A stretch of 64,000 nucleotides of DNA from positions 1 to 64,000 of the forward strand of contig NZ_BBCG01000020.1 in assembly GCF_001311925.1 (NCBI RefSeq), given 5' to 3'. A program made the position numbers and the translations under genes. Positions 32,801 to 40,228 of the stretch are shown here, piece after piece; position 1 is the first letter of the stretch; every line of letters starts with the position of its first letter. The notes below the pieces were generated by a model. It was not told the DNA's origin. It did not search any database and saw nothing but the letters and a program-made list of their open reading frames with translations. The DNA is from Cellulosilyticum ruminicola JCM 14822 (GTDB lineage: Bacteria; Bacillota; Clostridia; Lachnospirales; Cellulosilyticaceae).

Positions 32801-35331
32801 ACTTCAATAGCTTCTTGCCTATTTTTCACAACGACTGCTAAACGGTGATTGAAGTGCATTCTACCTGCCATTAATGTATAACTTACACGTTCTAATTGTA
32901 TGTCTTCTTTTTCTAACCAAGCTATTAAATCTTCTATACGTTGTTTTAAAGCTTCTTTCGTTTTAGCTGATAGTACCAACATGACATATGATAATTCAGG
33001 TACTGCATGACTTGCTTTATCATAGCTTTCTAGAACAACATGAGCATTTGTTCCACTCATTCCAAATGCGCTTACACCAGCTAATCGTTTCTTACCATCT
33101 TCACCTTTCCATACCTTATTGGCTCTATTAATGTAAAATGGACTTTCTTCCCAATGAATATAATCATTCACTTGCTCACAGTTAATGCTTGCTGGTATAG
33201 TCTTGGTCTTAAATGCCATAATTAAGCTTATTAAGCTAACTAAGCCTGAGGCTGCTAATGCATGTCCTATGTTTGGTTTATTTGAAGTAATTGCACAATG
33301 TGCTTTGCTAGTTTGATACTCTTTAAATGCATCTGCTAATGCATTAATTTCCATAGGATCTCCTAATTTAGTTCCTGTACCATGGGTTACAATATAACTT
33401 ATATCCTCTGGATTAATATGCGCTTTTTCATAAACTTCTTTTAATAACCTTGTTTGTGATTGACCACTTGGTGCTGTAATGCCATTTGTTTTACCATCAT
33501 AATTTACACCGCTACCCGCTACTGTGGCATATATATGATTGCCATCTAATTGTGCCTTTGAACCTTTCTTTAAAATGATGACTGCAATGGCTTCTGATGG
33601 AATCATGCCATTAGCACGTTTATCAAAGGCATAGCATTTACCATCCTTTCCTAACATTCCAGCTGCTTTCATACCTTTATAACCTTCTGGTGTGGTCATT
33701 AAGTTGGCTGCTGCTACAATTGCCGTATCACATTCATCATTTTGTAAGCTTAAACAAGCTTGGTGGAAAGCAACTAATCCAGATGAGCAAGCTGTATTAA
33801 TTGCCATATTAGGTCCTTTTAGATTTAAGAAGTATGAAAGTCTCGCAGCTAATACGGCATTATGATTTGAAGTAATACTACTATCTGTGCCTGCTAATAA
33901 TCTATAATCACCATCTTCTACACCTACGAATATACCAATCTTTTCATTCTCAAATGCTTTCTTATCATAACCAGCATCTTCTAATGCTTTCCATGTTTCC
34001 TCTAATAAAAGACGTTGTCTTGGGTCAATCTCTTCAGCATCAACCGGTGAAATTTCAAAGAATAATGGATCGAACTCGGCTACTCCTGGTATAGCCCCTA
34101 CTCTTGCTTCTCTAGCTATATCTTCTTGTTGCCACCATGATTGACGGTCTCTAGGCACTTCTCCTATGACCTCTTTGCCCTCAAGCAATATATTCCAAAA
34201 TTCATTAACATCTCTAGCACCTGGGAACCTACCACTTATACCTATAATCGCTACCTTTTCTCTTCTACCTGTGTTATTCATGAAGCGACTGAGGCGGAAT
34301 GTATCTGTTTTTTGTTCTTTTTTATAAGACTTTTTAATCATTGCCTTAGGTGCTACTACCTTTTCTACTTCATGATTTACTTCATCTTTTACGTCTTCCG
34401 CATAAAAGGCATTCATTTTTTCTTTTTGATTTGTCATGAAATACTGGCTAAGTTTCTCAACTGTAGGATAACTATATAGCATATCTGGTGTAAATTTGAT
34501 TTCGTAATAATCACTTATACTATCTGCAAATTGTCCGAGAGTTATTGAATCAAATCCAAAGTCAGCTAAATTTTCATCAATATCTAATTTTTCTTGTGGA
34601 ATCTTTAGAATTTGACTAATTTGCTCTTTTAAATCCCATTGTACACAGGCTTCTATGCTAAGGCCTTGCATTTGTAACTTTCTACCTTTATTATTGCTAC
34701 CATTTTTAACTTCTATATTTATGACTTTCTGCTCTTTGCTTTCTGCTTTTGCTGATTTTAAGCCTAAGAATCTATAGACACGTTCTCTTTCTCCAATGAT
34801 TACAAGATGCTGATGGTGCGCTGCATTTAATAATTTTTCAAAAAGAGCTATACCCTCTGCTTCTTCCATAAATCGTTGACCACTTGTCTTTAGATACATC
34901 TTGCTACCATCTTCACTGCCAAATCCCATACCATCGCTCTTCCAAAGTGGCCAGTTAATGACTATAGCTTTAGTCTTTCTGCCTTCTCTACTTGCTTTAT
35001 CATTGTAGTATTTTCCATGACTCATTAAAAATCTATTACCAACTGCATAATCACAGTTTCCAAAGTCACCTATAATTGCTGAACTAGATGAGAAATAACA
35101 TATGAAATCTAAGTCTTGTGTTTGAGAAGCTGCTTCGATTGCAAGTATACCTTGAACCTTAGGTGCTATAGTTTTCTTATAATCTGCCATATCTTTAGTT
35201 AAAATACTTCCTGGATCGTCTAGTCCAGCTGCATGAATAATGCCATTAACATTTCCAAACTTCGCATTTATTAATTCAAATGCATTCTCCACTTCCTCTA
35301 TCTGGCTTACATCTGCCTGAATATACATCAC
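23764..35331 (-). CDS. PKS-B fragment: end of KR5, ACP5, modules 6-8, triple ACP, docking domain
   Basis: The largest uninterrupted frame, 3,855 residues. It opens in KR5 (HAAGLDDPGSI, YFSSSSAIIG, CDYAVGN) and ACP5 (ADFGFDSITL). KS6 has its Cys near 33790; its DH6 region lacks the catalytic motif and no KR follows, only ACP6 (SEFGFDSISL). KS7 has its Cys near 30880; DH7 is degenerate (EDGFMKELAYIEM); KR7 is complete (TGGLGGLG, CDYAVGN); ACP7 has ADFGFDSMTL. KS8 has its Cys near 26430. A Pro/Lys/Val-rich linker (about 25140-24830) leads to three tandem ACPs. The C-terminus is a docking stretch (IDQLLWQVYEGDAEVSDTEK). KS6-8 share ACSSGLVA, VTHGTGTKLGDP and KPNIGHALAASG. The 5' join, near 35370, needs one A added to give KAQLDELRS. 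Confidence 0.92.
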   Translation of the reverse strand: MMYIQADVSQIEEVENAFELINAKFGNVNGIIHAAGLDDPGSILTKDMADYKKTIAPKVQGILAIEAASQTQDLDFICYFSSSSAIIGDFGNCDYAVGNRFLMSHGKYYNDKASREGRKTKAIVINWPLWKSDGMGFGSEDGSKMYLKTSGQRFMEEAEGIALFEKLLNAAHHQHLVIIGERERVYRFLGLKSAKAESKEQKVINIEVKNGSNNKGRKLQMQGLSIEACVQWDLKEQISQILKIPQEKLDIDENLADFGFDSITLGQFADSISDYYEIKFTPDMLYSYPTVEKLSQYFMTNQKEKMNAFYAEDVKDEVNHEVEKVVAPKAMIKKSYKKEQKTDTFRLSRFMNNTGRREKVAIIGISGRFPGARDVNEFWNILLEGKEVIGEVPRDRQSWWQQEDIAREARVGAIPGVAEFDPLFFEISPVDAEEIDPRQRLLLEETWKALEDAGYDKKAFENEKIGIFVGVEDGDYRLLAGTDSSITSNHNAVLAARLSYFLNLKGPNMAINTACSSGLVAFHQACLSLQNDECDTAIVAAANLMTTPEGYKGMKAAGMLGKDGKCYAFDKRANGMIPSEAIAVIILKKGSKAQLDGNHIYATVAGSGVNYDGKTNGITAPSGQSQTRLLKEVYEKAHINPEDISYIVTHGTGTKLGDPMEINALADAFKEYQTSKAHCAITSNKPNIGHALAASGLVSLISLIMAFKTKTIPASINCEQVNDYIHWEESPFYINRANKVWKGEDGKKRLAGVSAFGMSGTNAHVVLESYDKASHAVPELSYVMLVLSAKTKEALKQRIEDLIAWLEKEDIQLERVSYTLMAGRMHFNHRLAVVVKNRQEAIEVLKKAIDSESVPNVFKGTVQRGIVTLDTVKESMLQMIEANNRLDVDAYQKILCTLSENYCKGYEVPYEKLFNGIQEKVSLPTYPFARETYWVEAKETNLGVRQLHPFIHENVSNLSQQCFKTTLMSKEQLMQSIYLEMARKALMLSKEEQDKVLVLEHITFPERLDTNEEACELYTRIYESGRSLNWEISKDKQLTRDETVYCTGKAVYRRNEALEKADLEAQVNDCQKMALTIPKIHSTWTSDGANQVIVEFEQENNLDIIISPQIIVGGLKALQEIHHKKWHVVDIKKINKIEILSLSPSKWGILTINNQEAELTVDMKLYDEAGNMTLHIYDLQCGDVMQLQEVATPKKRRMKKQVTGKGRCLEMKGFTIEQCIIWEIKNMITKMLKIPTEKLDLDESLSEFGFDSISLLKFADHINERYEINITPDTFYTYPTIERLKDYLYKQYTDKMQEFYQDEFVIVEEEKEIMPQKDKKTLRRSVQPQEEIAIVGMSGRFPDAWNVDELWTILSQGKEVIHDIDKSRKEWWQAPIVSRNVGAIPGIDEFDALFFGISPREAENMDPRQRILLEEMWKALEDAGYGEKALKNEKIGIFAGIEESDYRVLVGKNANITANHNGVLAARLAYFLNLKGPNMAINTACSSGLVALHEACLSLRNGECDTAIVAAANIMSTPESYDAMKEAGMLSKSGKCYAFDKRADGMIPAEAIAVVVLKRLSYAKENHHPIYASIVADGINYDGKTNGITAPSGQAQIELLKDTYEKFDINPQDISYMVTHGTGTKLGDPIEINALSEVFKAYNMPNKCCALTSTKPNIGHALAASGVVSLISLVMALNKEAIPASINCEQVNDYIHWEESPFYINQKLKPWSDTNGVKRLGAVSAFGMSGTNVHVVVESYHDVKEVCEPKSNYLLVFSAKTEDSLYNNISNMITTFERNKTLDLSEVSYTLLTGRMSFNHRCSVVVRDIDEAINVLKQVHSGKKLPNLFEGVVPRDFVGHAFIQEAIENVLKQIDSVENDSMKYQSALTALAEFYCMGYNVPSEALFKNDTPQLINLPTYAFEREHYWAEESCSKVHSNDTQASVLHPLVHSNTSEFTMQRFSSIFTGNESCFEDGFMKELAYIEMVQVGMALSLGEQRSTMEIRNIVWNDKLSSQVSDVHIGFGLDEAQEMYFKVYAQDNVENPNSIGYVNATEVATIEQVELNEIIKAYPESLKVDKVYAGIEEILQGQEGLMVKLKDSLSTNVYRADAIINVDILESCLSAIKIAYGIENASIKLKTATEMSIKINECITWAILTVAQEEQAGKTVFVVDADLCDRDGNVTAYIEELVFEIEGFKKVESPKEVKGAEAIYETMAFKEDWEEKTLEMVEKEIRNIVVYADIAHWSEITQYIKAQNEATRLILITQGEAYAQEDANKYSINKDKLEDHIQVLSRIKEAVGELDNILYLWAKENEAEARSQTSIVYILQAIHQTATSVKQVTLVGGDEDELIQCYEESWMGITFSTKLVLPKVKIHTAYIKASDMNKYLPVVWQELFAEKIENVYYENNIRKVLKKQEVKLEDKSESMFKNDGIYLLTGGLGGLGMIFSMHLAETYDANLILVGRSKQEKYQDRIDRIKKAGANVLYVQADVCNLEQMQQAVQKGVEAFGKINGVIHAAGLPGKGNILEKDIKEYYATMAPKIQGTLVLTKACQEQQLDFICYFSSSSAIIGDFGNCDYAVGNRFLMSYARYYNSKVGKEGYTGKAVVVNWPLWKSEGMGFQDEQGSKMYLKSSGQKFMEAAEGIPLLEKLLVQTRLQHLILIGERDRVYRFLQLEKKGVDEVIIAETKKTIKKPGKGRKREMKGWSVSQCITWDLKEAISKLLKLPISKIEVNENLADFGFDSMTLEEFSDILSKKYQLVINPDVFYRYPTIEKLCEYLNNEYHKVLEEYYQEEEKKVVTVNKKEQPIAHTVYEAKKVERSIPEKQFIAPSQVEIAVVGMSGRFPDSRNVEELWAILSEGKDVVHNVSKERTQWWEDNKDRKIGSIPGVAEFDSLFFEISPREAETMDPRQRLLLQETWKALEDAGYGERLLKEEKIGMFVGVEEGDYKALVGTEGSITSNHNGVLAARLAYFLNLDGPNMAINTACSSGLVAVHEACLSLRSGECDTAIVAAANIMALATTYDCMDQVGMLGKDGKCYAFDKRAEGMIPAEAVAVIVLKRLDKAKQDGNPIYGTIVGSGINYDGRTNGITAPSGEAQVKLLKDVYKRFNVNPEDMSYIVTHGTGTKLGDPIEINALAEVFKGYVAHKKNYCALTSTKPNIGHALAASGVVSLISLLLAMKYETIPQSIHCEQPNDYIDWEQSPFYLNRKNKVWKDEANKARLAAVSAFGMSGTNAHVVVKSYRDEACKCINEMPAYLFAFSARNTEILQECIHNMRVMLEESKEELNLAQISYTLLNGRKHFNERCVVVVRSREEAVWVLRQAEESVKVQNIFRGSVSRDFTVQTTMQRIIKELIRESHECVNDEQLYFDKICALAEFYCLGHEIPAKELFGEQLNMVSLPTYPFAKKKHWVGMRTKNKPAITNKPVVESEPVRTPKPVVAPKSVATKPVSEKTVTPQMSEKVPMQARENKIVLRDLSEYLNNETYVPDEVRELITLEPLGGEALNHSVQAESKKPIAPQKRSEVQKGVEVSELLQDLTVSLAKELYVDIEEIESDKSFTELGLDSIIGVEWIREINKKYGLNISSTRIYQYPNLLEFTKYIAQSLNKVSNVAGQIESVSQVTQNVRKEEKVTPKAIEEEHPSINMDEIIVDLASSLAEELYIDLEDIDYEKSFMELGLDSIIGVEWVKHINKKYGVNINSTRIYEYPNLIEFAKYIASNIKKTEVSNVQEVKSVKPSKTKTSVNMEEILSDLANSLAQELYVDVEEIDYGTGFTELGLDSIIGVEWIRGINKKYKTNISTTKIYQYSNLSEFAKYIVSILGDVQEEKAEKEIEQKEDIDIDQLLWQVYEGDAEVSDTEKLISDYQRGNEKWN
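23920..24815 (-). repeat. Three tandem ACP domains with beta-branching signature (ACP8a-c)
   Basis: Three carrier domains lie in a row, with their Ser sites near 24690, 24335 and 24035 (spacing about 360 and 300 bp). Each reads LGLDSIIGVEW followed by an INKKYG stretch, so they are near-copies in protein and arose by internal duplication. Trp six residues after the phosphopantetheine Ser is the known flag of ACPs served by an HMG-CoA synthase cassette, which swaps a beta-keto oxygen for a carbon branch. Linkers between the copies are 30-50 residues and charged. KS8 has no reductive domain, so a beta-keto substrate is available, as this chemistry needs. The cassette itself is not in the window. 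Confidence 0.9.
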
Positions 35332-35357
35332 CTTAGGTGATATGCTTCTTAGTTCAT

Positions 35358-38300
35358 CTAACTGAGCTTTTCTACTTCTTCTTTACTACGTCCAATTAAA
35401 GCTAATTTTGCATCATAAGTAGTCATTAAGTATTTGGCAAACATCTTACCTAAGCCACCAAGGCCACCTGTAATAATGTATACCCCTTGTTTTTTAAGCA
35501 TATGCTGTACTTCATTTTCTAATTGAACTTCTCTAAGATGACATGTCTTTCGAATATTGTGGTCAAACCATACACTTTCTTCTTTTGACCTTAATTCTTT
35601 ATAAAGTAAGTTGATACATTTATGCCATGATAAATCTTCATTGCGCATACATACTACATTTACCTTTACAGCTGGTAATACCATCTTGATTGAGCGTTCT
35701 ATACCTATCCATGATTCAATATGACATCTTGTAATTTCATCACTATAGCCGCCTACTATGAGTAAACGCTTGGCATCTAACTTACTCTTTGCAAGTGCTT
35801 GCAAAGTATAAATAATTTCCGTCTCATCTATAGCATATTGCTTGTTATTTAATGCCCATAAATACATGATGCTATCTACCTGAGGCCACTTGTTTTGAAC
35901 TGTTTCTAAGCATTGTATGTAATCTTCTTTTTTATGCGCTGCAATCTCATATTCATCTTCTGCATACTTATGATACTTTTCACCTGGTGCAACAAATATA
36001 AGTTGTATATCTTCCTCATATACCATAAGTTCATTTGAAATGTTTTGCTTATACTCTAAACTCTCTACAAATATTACTATACGCTTAACTAAGTCATTAC
36101 CCATTACAGCTTCAGTCTCTTGCCACTCTTCTGTAAATGCCATTGTCTCATATATAGCACTTTCTTCAGGTACTAAAGCTTGTTTTGACTTGTCACTTAC
36201 TTCTTCATTAATTGTGCACTGCATACCTATCATCTTAGTTGTTACATGCTTTTCATGATCATACCAAGTCATATTTAAATCTAAGTTTGATTGTCCTAAA
36301 TTAAATTCAACTAGTACGCTATGACTACTACTTTCTTTATTAATGACAATAGACTCAATGAACTCTGTTTGCATCATTATACCTAAATATTCGCCAATAC
36401 TTTGCATACATTCTTTGTACATTGTAGGCTCTATGACAACTTGTTCTTTATATCCTTGTAAAGCTTCATTTGCTTCTTGATTAAATTCAATAAAGATCTT
36501 TCCTTCTCCCTCTTGTATTTCATTGACCCATATTGTCTTATTGGCTACATTAAACTGTATATAATGACTTTGCTTTAAATCTAATACCTCATCTTCAGAA
36601 TCAATCACATAACTTGTTCTTCCTTCACAACATAAGGTGTCTCCACTTTCATCTGATTGACTATAAAGTTCCCATGCAATATCTCCATCACTTTCAATAT
36701 ATAATTTAGTATCTAACTGATTAAATACATCTGTAACTTCTATTGGTTTGTAAATATGAATATTATGAAGTACAGCTTTGCCATCTACAGTTTCCATAGA
36801 TAATTTACTAGCAATACGCGCCATTTCTAACTGTACTACAAGAGGCACTATGCTATATGCACCCTTATCTTCTAGATACGCCTGTTGTCTATCAAAATGG
36901 GTGGTAAATTTCTGTGTCATAAAATTAGAGGTATTTTCACTAATGAATGGATGAATCGTACTTTGTCTACTGCTTAATGTACCATTTTGTCTTTCTCCTT
37001 TTGGAACCCAATATACTTCTTTTGCAAAAGGATAGGTTGGTAAACTGATTTTCTGAGGTGCTGCGCCTACATACATCTTACGCCAATCTATTTTTATACC
37101 TTTTAGCCATAAGCTTATCAGTTTGTCGTACTTACGTTTAATAATCCATGTCTCAATGGCATTTTTCATGTCTTCATCATTCATAATTTTCTTTAATGAA
37201 CTGCTATTTTTCTTAGCACGTCCTGTGTAAATTACATCTGCGCTTAAATCATTATTTATAAACTTGGTTAATTTCTCTTTTACTTCCGCTACATTACTTG
37301 TAGTAAATGCCAAACGATATTCCATATCTTCGCGGCCTACTTGAAGCGTATAAGCAATATTCATCAAATCTTCGTTACTGTACTTATCTATTTCATTCCT
37401 TAAATCTTGTACCTTTTGATTTAATTGCTCCTCAGTCTTAGCAGATAAGATTATCACAAATTCATCTAATTGATTTGTCTTAACTTCCTTATTATCCTCA
37501 TATTCCTCAATAATAATATGGGCATTAGAGCCGCCTGCACCAAAGGCTGATATACCTGCTCTTCTTGGATATTCTACATCTTTGCCATTTTCTTTAATAA
37601 TAGGCTTCTTCCAAGGCGTAAGTTCTTGTTGTACCACAAATGGTGTTTTTTCAAAATCAATATATGGATTAAGTATCTTTGAATGAATAGATGGTACAAT
37701 CTCCTTGTACTTCATTTGTAAGAGTACCTTTGTGATTCCTGCTATTCCAGCTGCACTTTCACAGTGACCAATATTTGATTTGGCAGATCCTATAGCACAG
37801 AACTGCTTGTCCTTGGTATATTCACCAAATGCCTGACTTAATCCTGTAATTTCAATTGGATCCCCTAAAGAAGTTCCTGTACCATGTGCTTCTATATAAC
37901 TGATTGTTCTAGGATCAATATGGGCTTCATAGAGTGCCTTACTTATAAGATTTCTCTGTGCATTTGGATTTGGTACAGTGTAACCATTTGTTCTACCGCC
38001 ATGATTAATGGTTGTAGCTTTAATCACACCATAAATATGATCTCCGTCTTCTACAGCCTTTGAAAGTTTCTTGAGCATGATTGCGCCTACACCTTCTCCA
38101 GGCACATAGCCATCTCCGCCTTCTCCAAAGCTTTCGCATCGCCCCTTACTTGAAGCAAATTTTCCTTGTGAAAGCATCACATACTTATTTGGATGTACTG
38201 ATACATTTACACCACCAGCTATAGCTGCTTCACATTCACCTTGTAAAATACTACGGCATGCTAAATGTACTGCTGTTAAAGATGATGAACACATTGTATC

Positions 38301-39486
38301 AATAGCCATACTAGGCCCATTGAAATTACAATAATACGATATTCTATTGGCTATTGAGGATGGGTTGCCTGATAATGCGATTTGGTGTCCTTTCATCTGA
38401 TGCTGTGCACCATAAAGCTGATATTCTTCATACATTACGCCCACATATACACCTACGCCGCTATTACCTTTTTGTAAATTACGAACTTGCTGTGGCGTAT
38501 ATCCAGCATCTTCTAATGTATGATAGACACATTGCAAAAATAGTCTTTCCTGAGGCTCCATAATTTCTGCTTCTCTTGGTGCAATATTGAAGAATAATGG
38601 ATCAAATTCATTAACACCATTTATGAAACCGCCCCACTTGCAATAAATACTTCCTTGCTTATTTTTATCTGGGTCAAATAATAAATCTCCATCCCAACGT
38701 TCTTTAGGAATCTCTGTAATACAATCCACACCATTTCTTAGGTTATCCCAGTATTCCTTTAAATTATCAGACTTTGGATATTTTCCTGCCATACCAACAA
38801 TGGCAATATCTTCGTTTTCATTAGGTCCTATATCATAATGATTAGCTACATATCGTCTATGTCTATTACCTCTTTTAGAGCCTTTCACCTCAGATACACT
38901 TTCTTCTTTTCCCTGCATTTCTTTCACTGGTGGTGTTTTCTTAGTAGCTGCCACATTCAAGAGCTTAGATAATGTTTCTTTATGTTCCTTAAGGAAATAG
39001 CCACTTAATTCTCTGACTGTCTGATATTCAAAAAATAGTGTTTTAGGTAGTGCCCCAAATATCTCCTCTAAATGACTTGTTAATTGCATAACCATCAATG
39101 AATCAATACCATACTCTTCCATACCTGCATCACTATCTATTCTTTGAACTGGTAATTTGATATCTTGAGATAAAATACCTTTTAAATAATGTGCGACTTG
39201 TTCTATTGTGATGCCTTCCTTAGTAGTTACTTCTACTCCTTCCTCTTTCTTTGGATTAGATGCTTTATTTTCTACACTTGCTTTAATCTTTTTAAAGTCA
39301 CCGGCTAAACAAATAATAGAGGCTTTGTTTAAAGACCACGCATTATAAAATGCTTCTATACCTTCCTTGGTCTCAATAGAAGTTACACCAACTGTTTGTT
39401 CTAATAACTTTTCTGTTTGCGCATCTATATGCATACCGCCATTTTTCCATAATGGCCAACTAATGGCTAGTGTTTGTCCAAAACGT
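35358..39486 (-). CDS. PKS-B fragment: end of KR4, ACP4, KS5, degenerate DH5, start of KR5
   Basis: About 1,375 residues. It opens with the KR4 tail (KRFGQTLAISWPLW), then ACP4 (EEYGIDSLMV) near 39100. KS5 (about 38820-37500) has Cys in IDTMCSSSLTAVH near 38290, EAHGTGTSLGDP and KSNIGHCESAAG. The linker ends at PTYPFAKEVYW. The DH5 region keeps the entry motif HPFISENTSNF, but the catalytic His is gone (EDKGAYSIVPL) and the second-half Asp is missing (EPTMYKECMQ), so it should not dehydrate. KR5 begins with TGGLGGLGKMF and stops falsely after SKEEVEK, where one A is missing in a run (complement of 35368-35371). Confidence 0.9.
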
Positions 39487-39635
39487 TTGCTTCATTAACT
39501 AGTCTATTTCTATAACCTGCATATTGGTTCATAAAGCTATTTGCTATAGCGTAATCCACTTGTCCTGGATTTCCTAAAGTTCCTGTAACTGATGAAAATG
39601 CTACAAATAAGTCTAACCTTATATTTTGTGTTGCA
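39467..39635 (-). CDS. PKS-B fragment: middle of KR4 (active-site segment)
   Basis: A stretch of about 55 codons, in its own frame, between two larger fragments. It reads ATQNIRLDLFVAFSSVTG and then GQVDYAIAN, which supply the KR catalytic Ser, Tyr and Asn. It is bounded by single-base losses near 39636 (after IVNLD) and near 39487 (three A instead of four before KRFGQT). It has no start codon of its own and is too short to be a gene. It shows that KR4 has a full active site once the frame is repaired. Confidence 0.75.
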
Positions 39636-40228
39636 TATCTAAATTTACGATGCCGCTCATCTTAGGCTGTAGCACTTGTTTAAACTCATCTTTGGATTTA
39701 TTAATAATGTAGCCATCTTTAATAATACCCGCACTATGAATCACACCATTTAATTTACCAAACTGCTCTATAATCCTGTTAATAGTAGCCTCTACGCTTT
39801 CCTTATTACATACATCCATTTGCCAATAGTAGATATGTGGATTGCTTTGTTTAAGCGCCATTAACTGATCTTTTACTTTTTGGTCTTCTTCTGATTTTCG
39901 TCCTGTTAATATAATTGTCGCCTGTTTTGCCCTGCTTACAATTTCATTTGCAAAGATTATGCCAAGACCACCTAAACCGCCTGTTATGAGATATACCCCT
40001 TCATCTTTCCAAGGTGCTACTTCTTTTGGTTTAATGCTTAGACTTTGCCATGTTGGTACATAACTCTTATCTGCTATGTAGCGTATATGTTGCTGCTTTA
40101 GGTCCTGGGAACAGGCCTTTAATAATCTTACTATCTCTTCATCATTTAACTGTGCATCTATTTCTATTAGTTGGGTCATTAACTTAGGATTTTCTTGCTG
40201 CGCTGTCTTTAACATACCATTTAGGCTG
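39619..40228 (-). CDS. PKS-B fragment: N-terminal part of KR4
   Basis: This contains the join between the structural and catalytic halves of KR4: SLNGMLKTAQQENPKL, then GVYLITGGLGGLGIIF (NADPH site) and HSAGIIKDGYI, with Asp at the B-type position. It ends at 39619 because one base is missing near 39636. Its 5' join needs one G added near 40230, giving KIEDSLNG. Together with DH4 this KR should make an E-type alkene in module 4, by analogy with other B-type KR/DH pairs. Confidence 0.85.
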
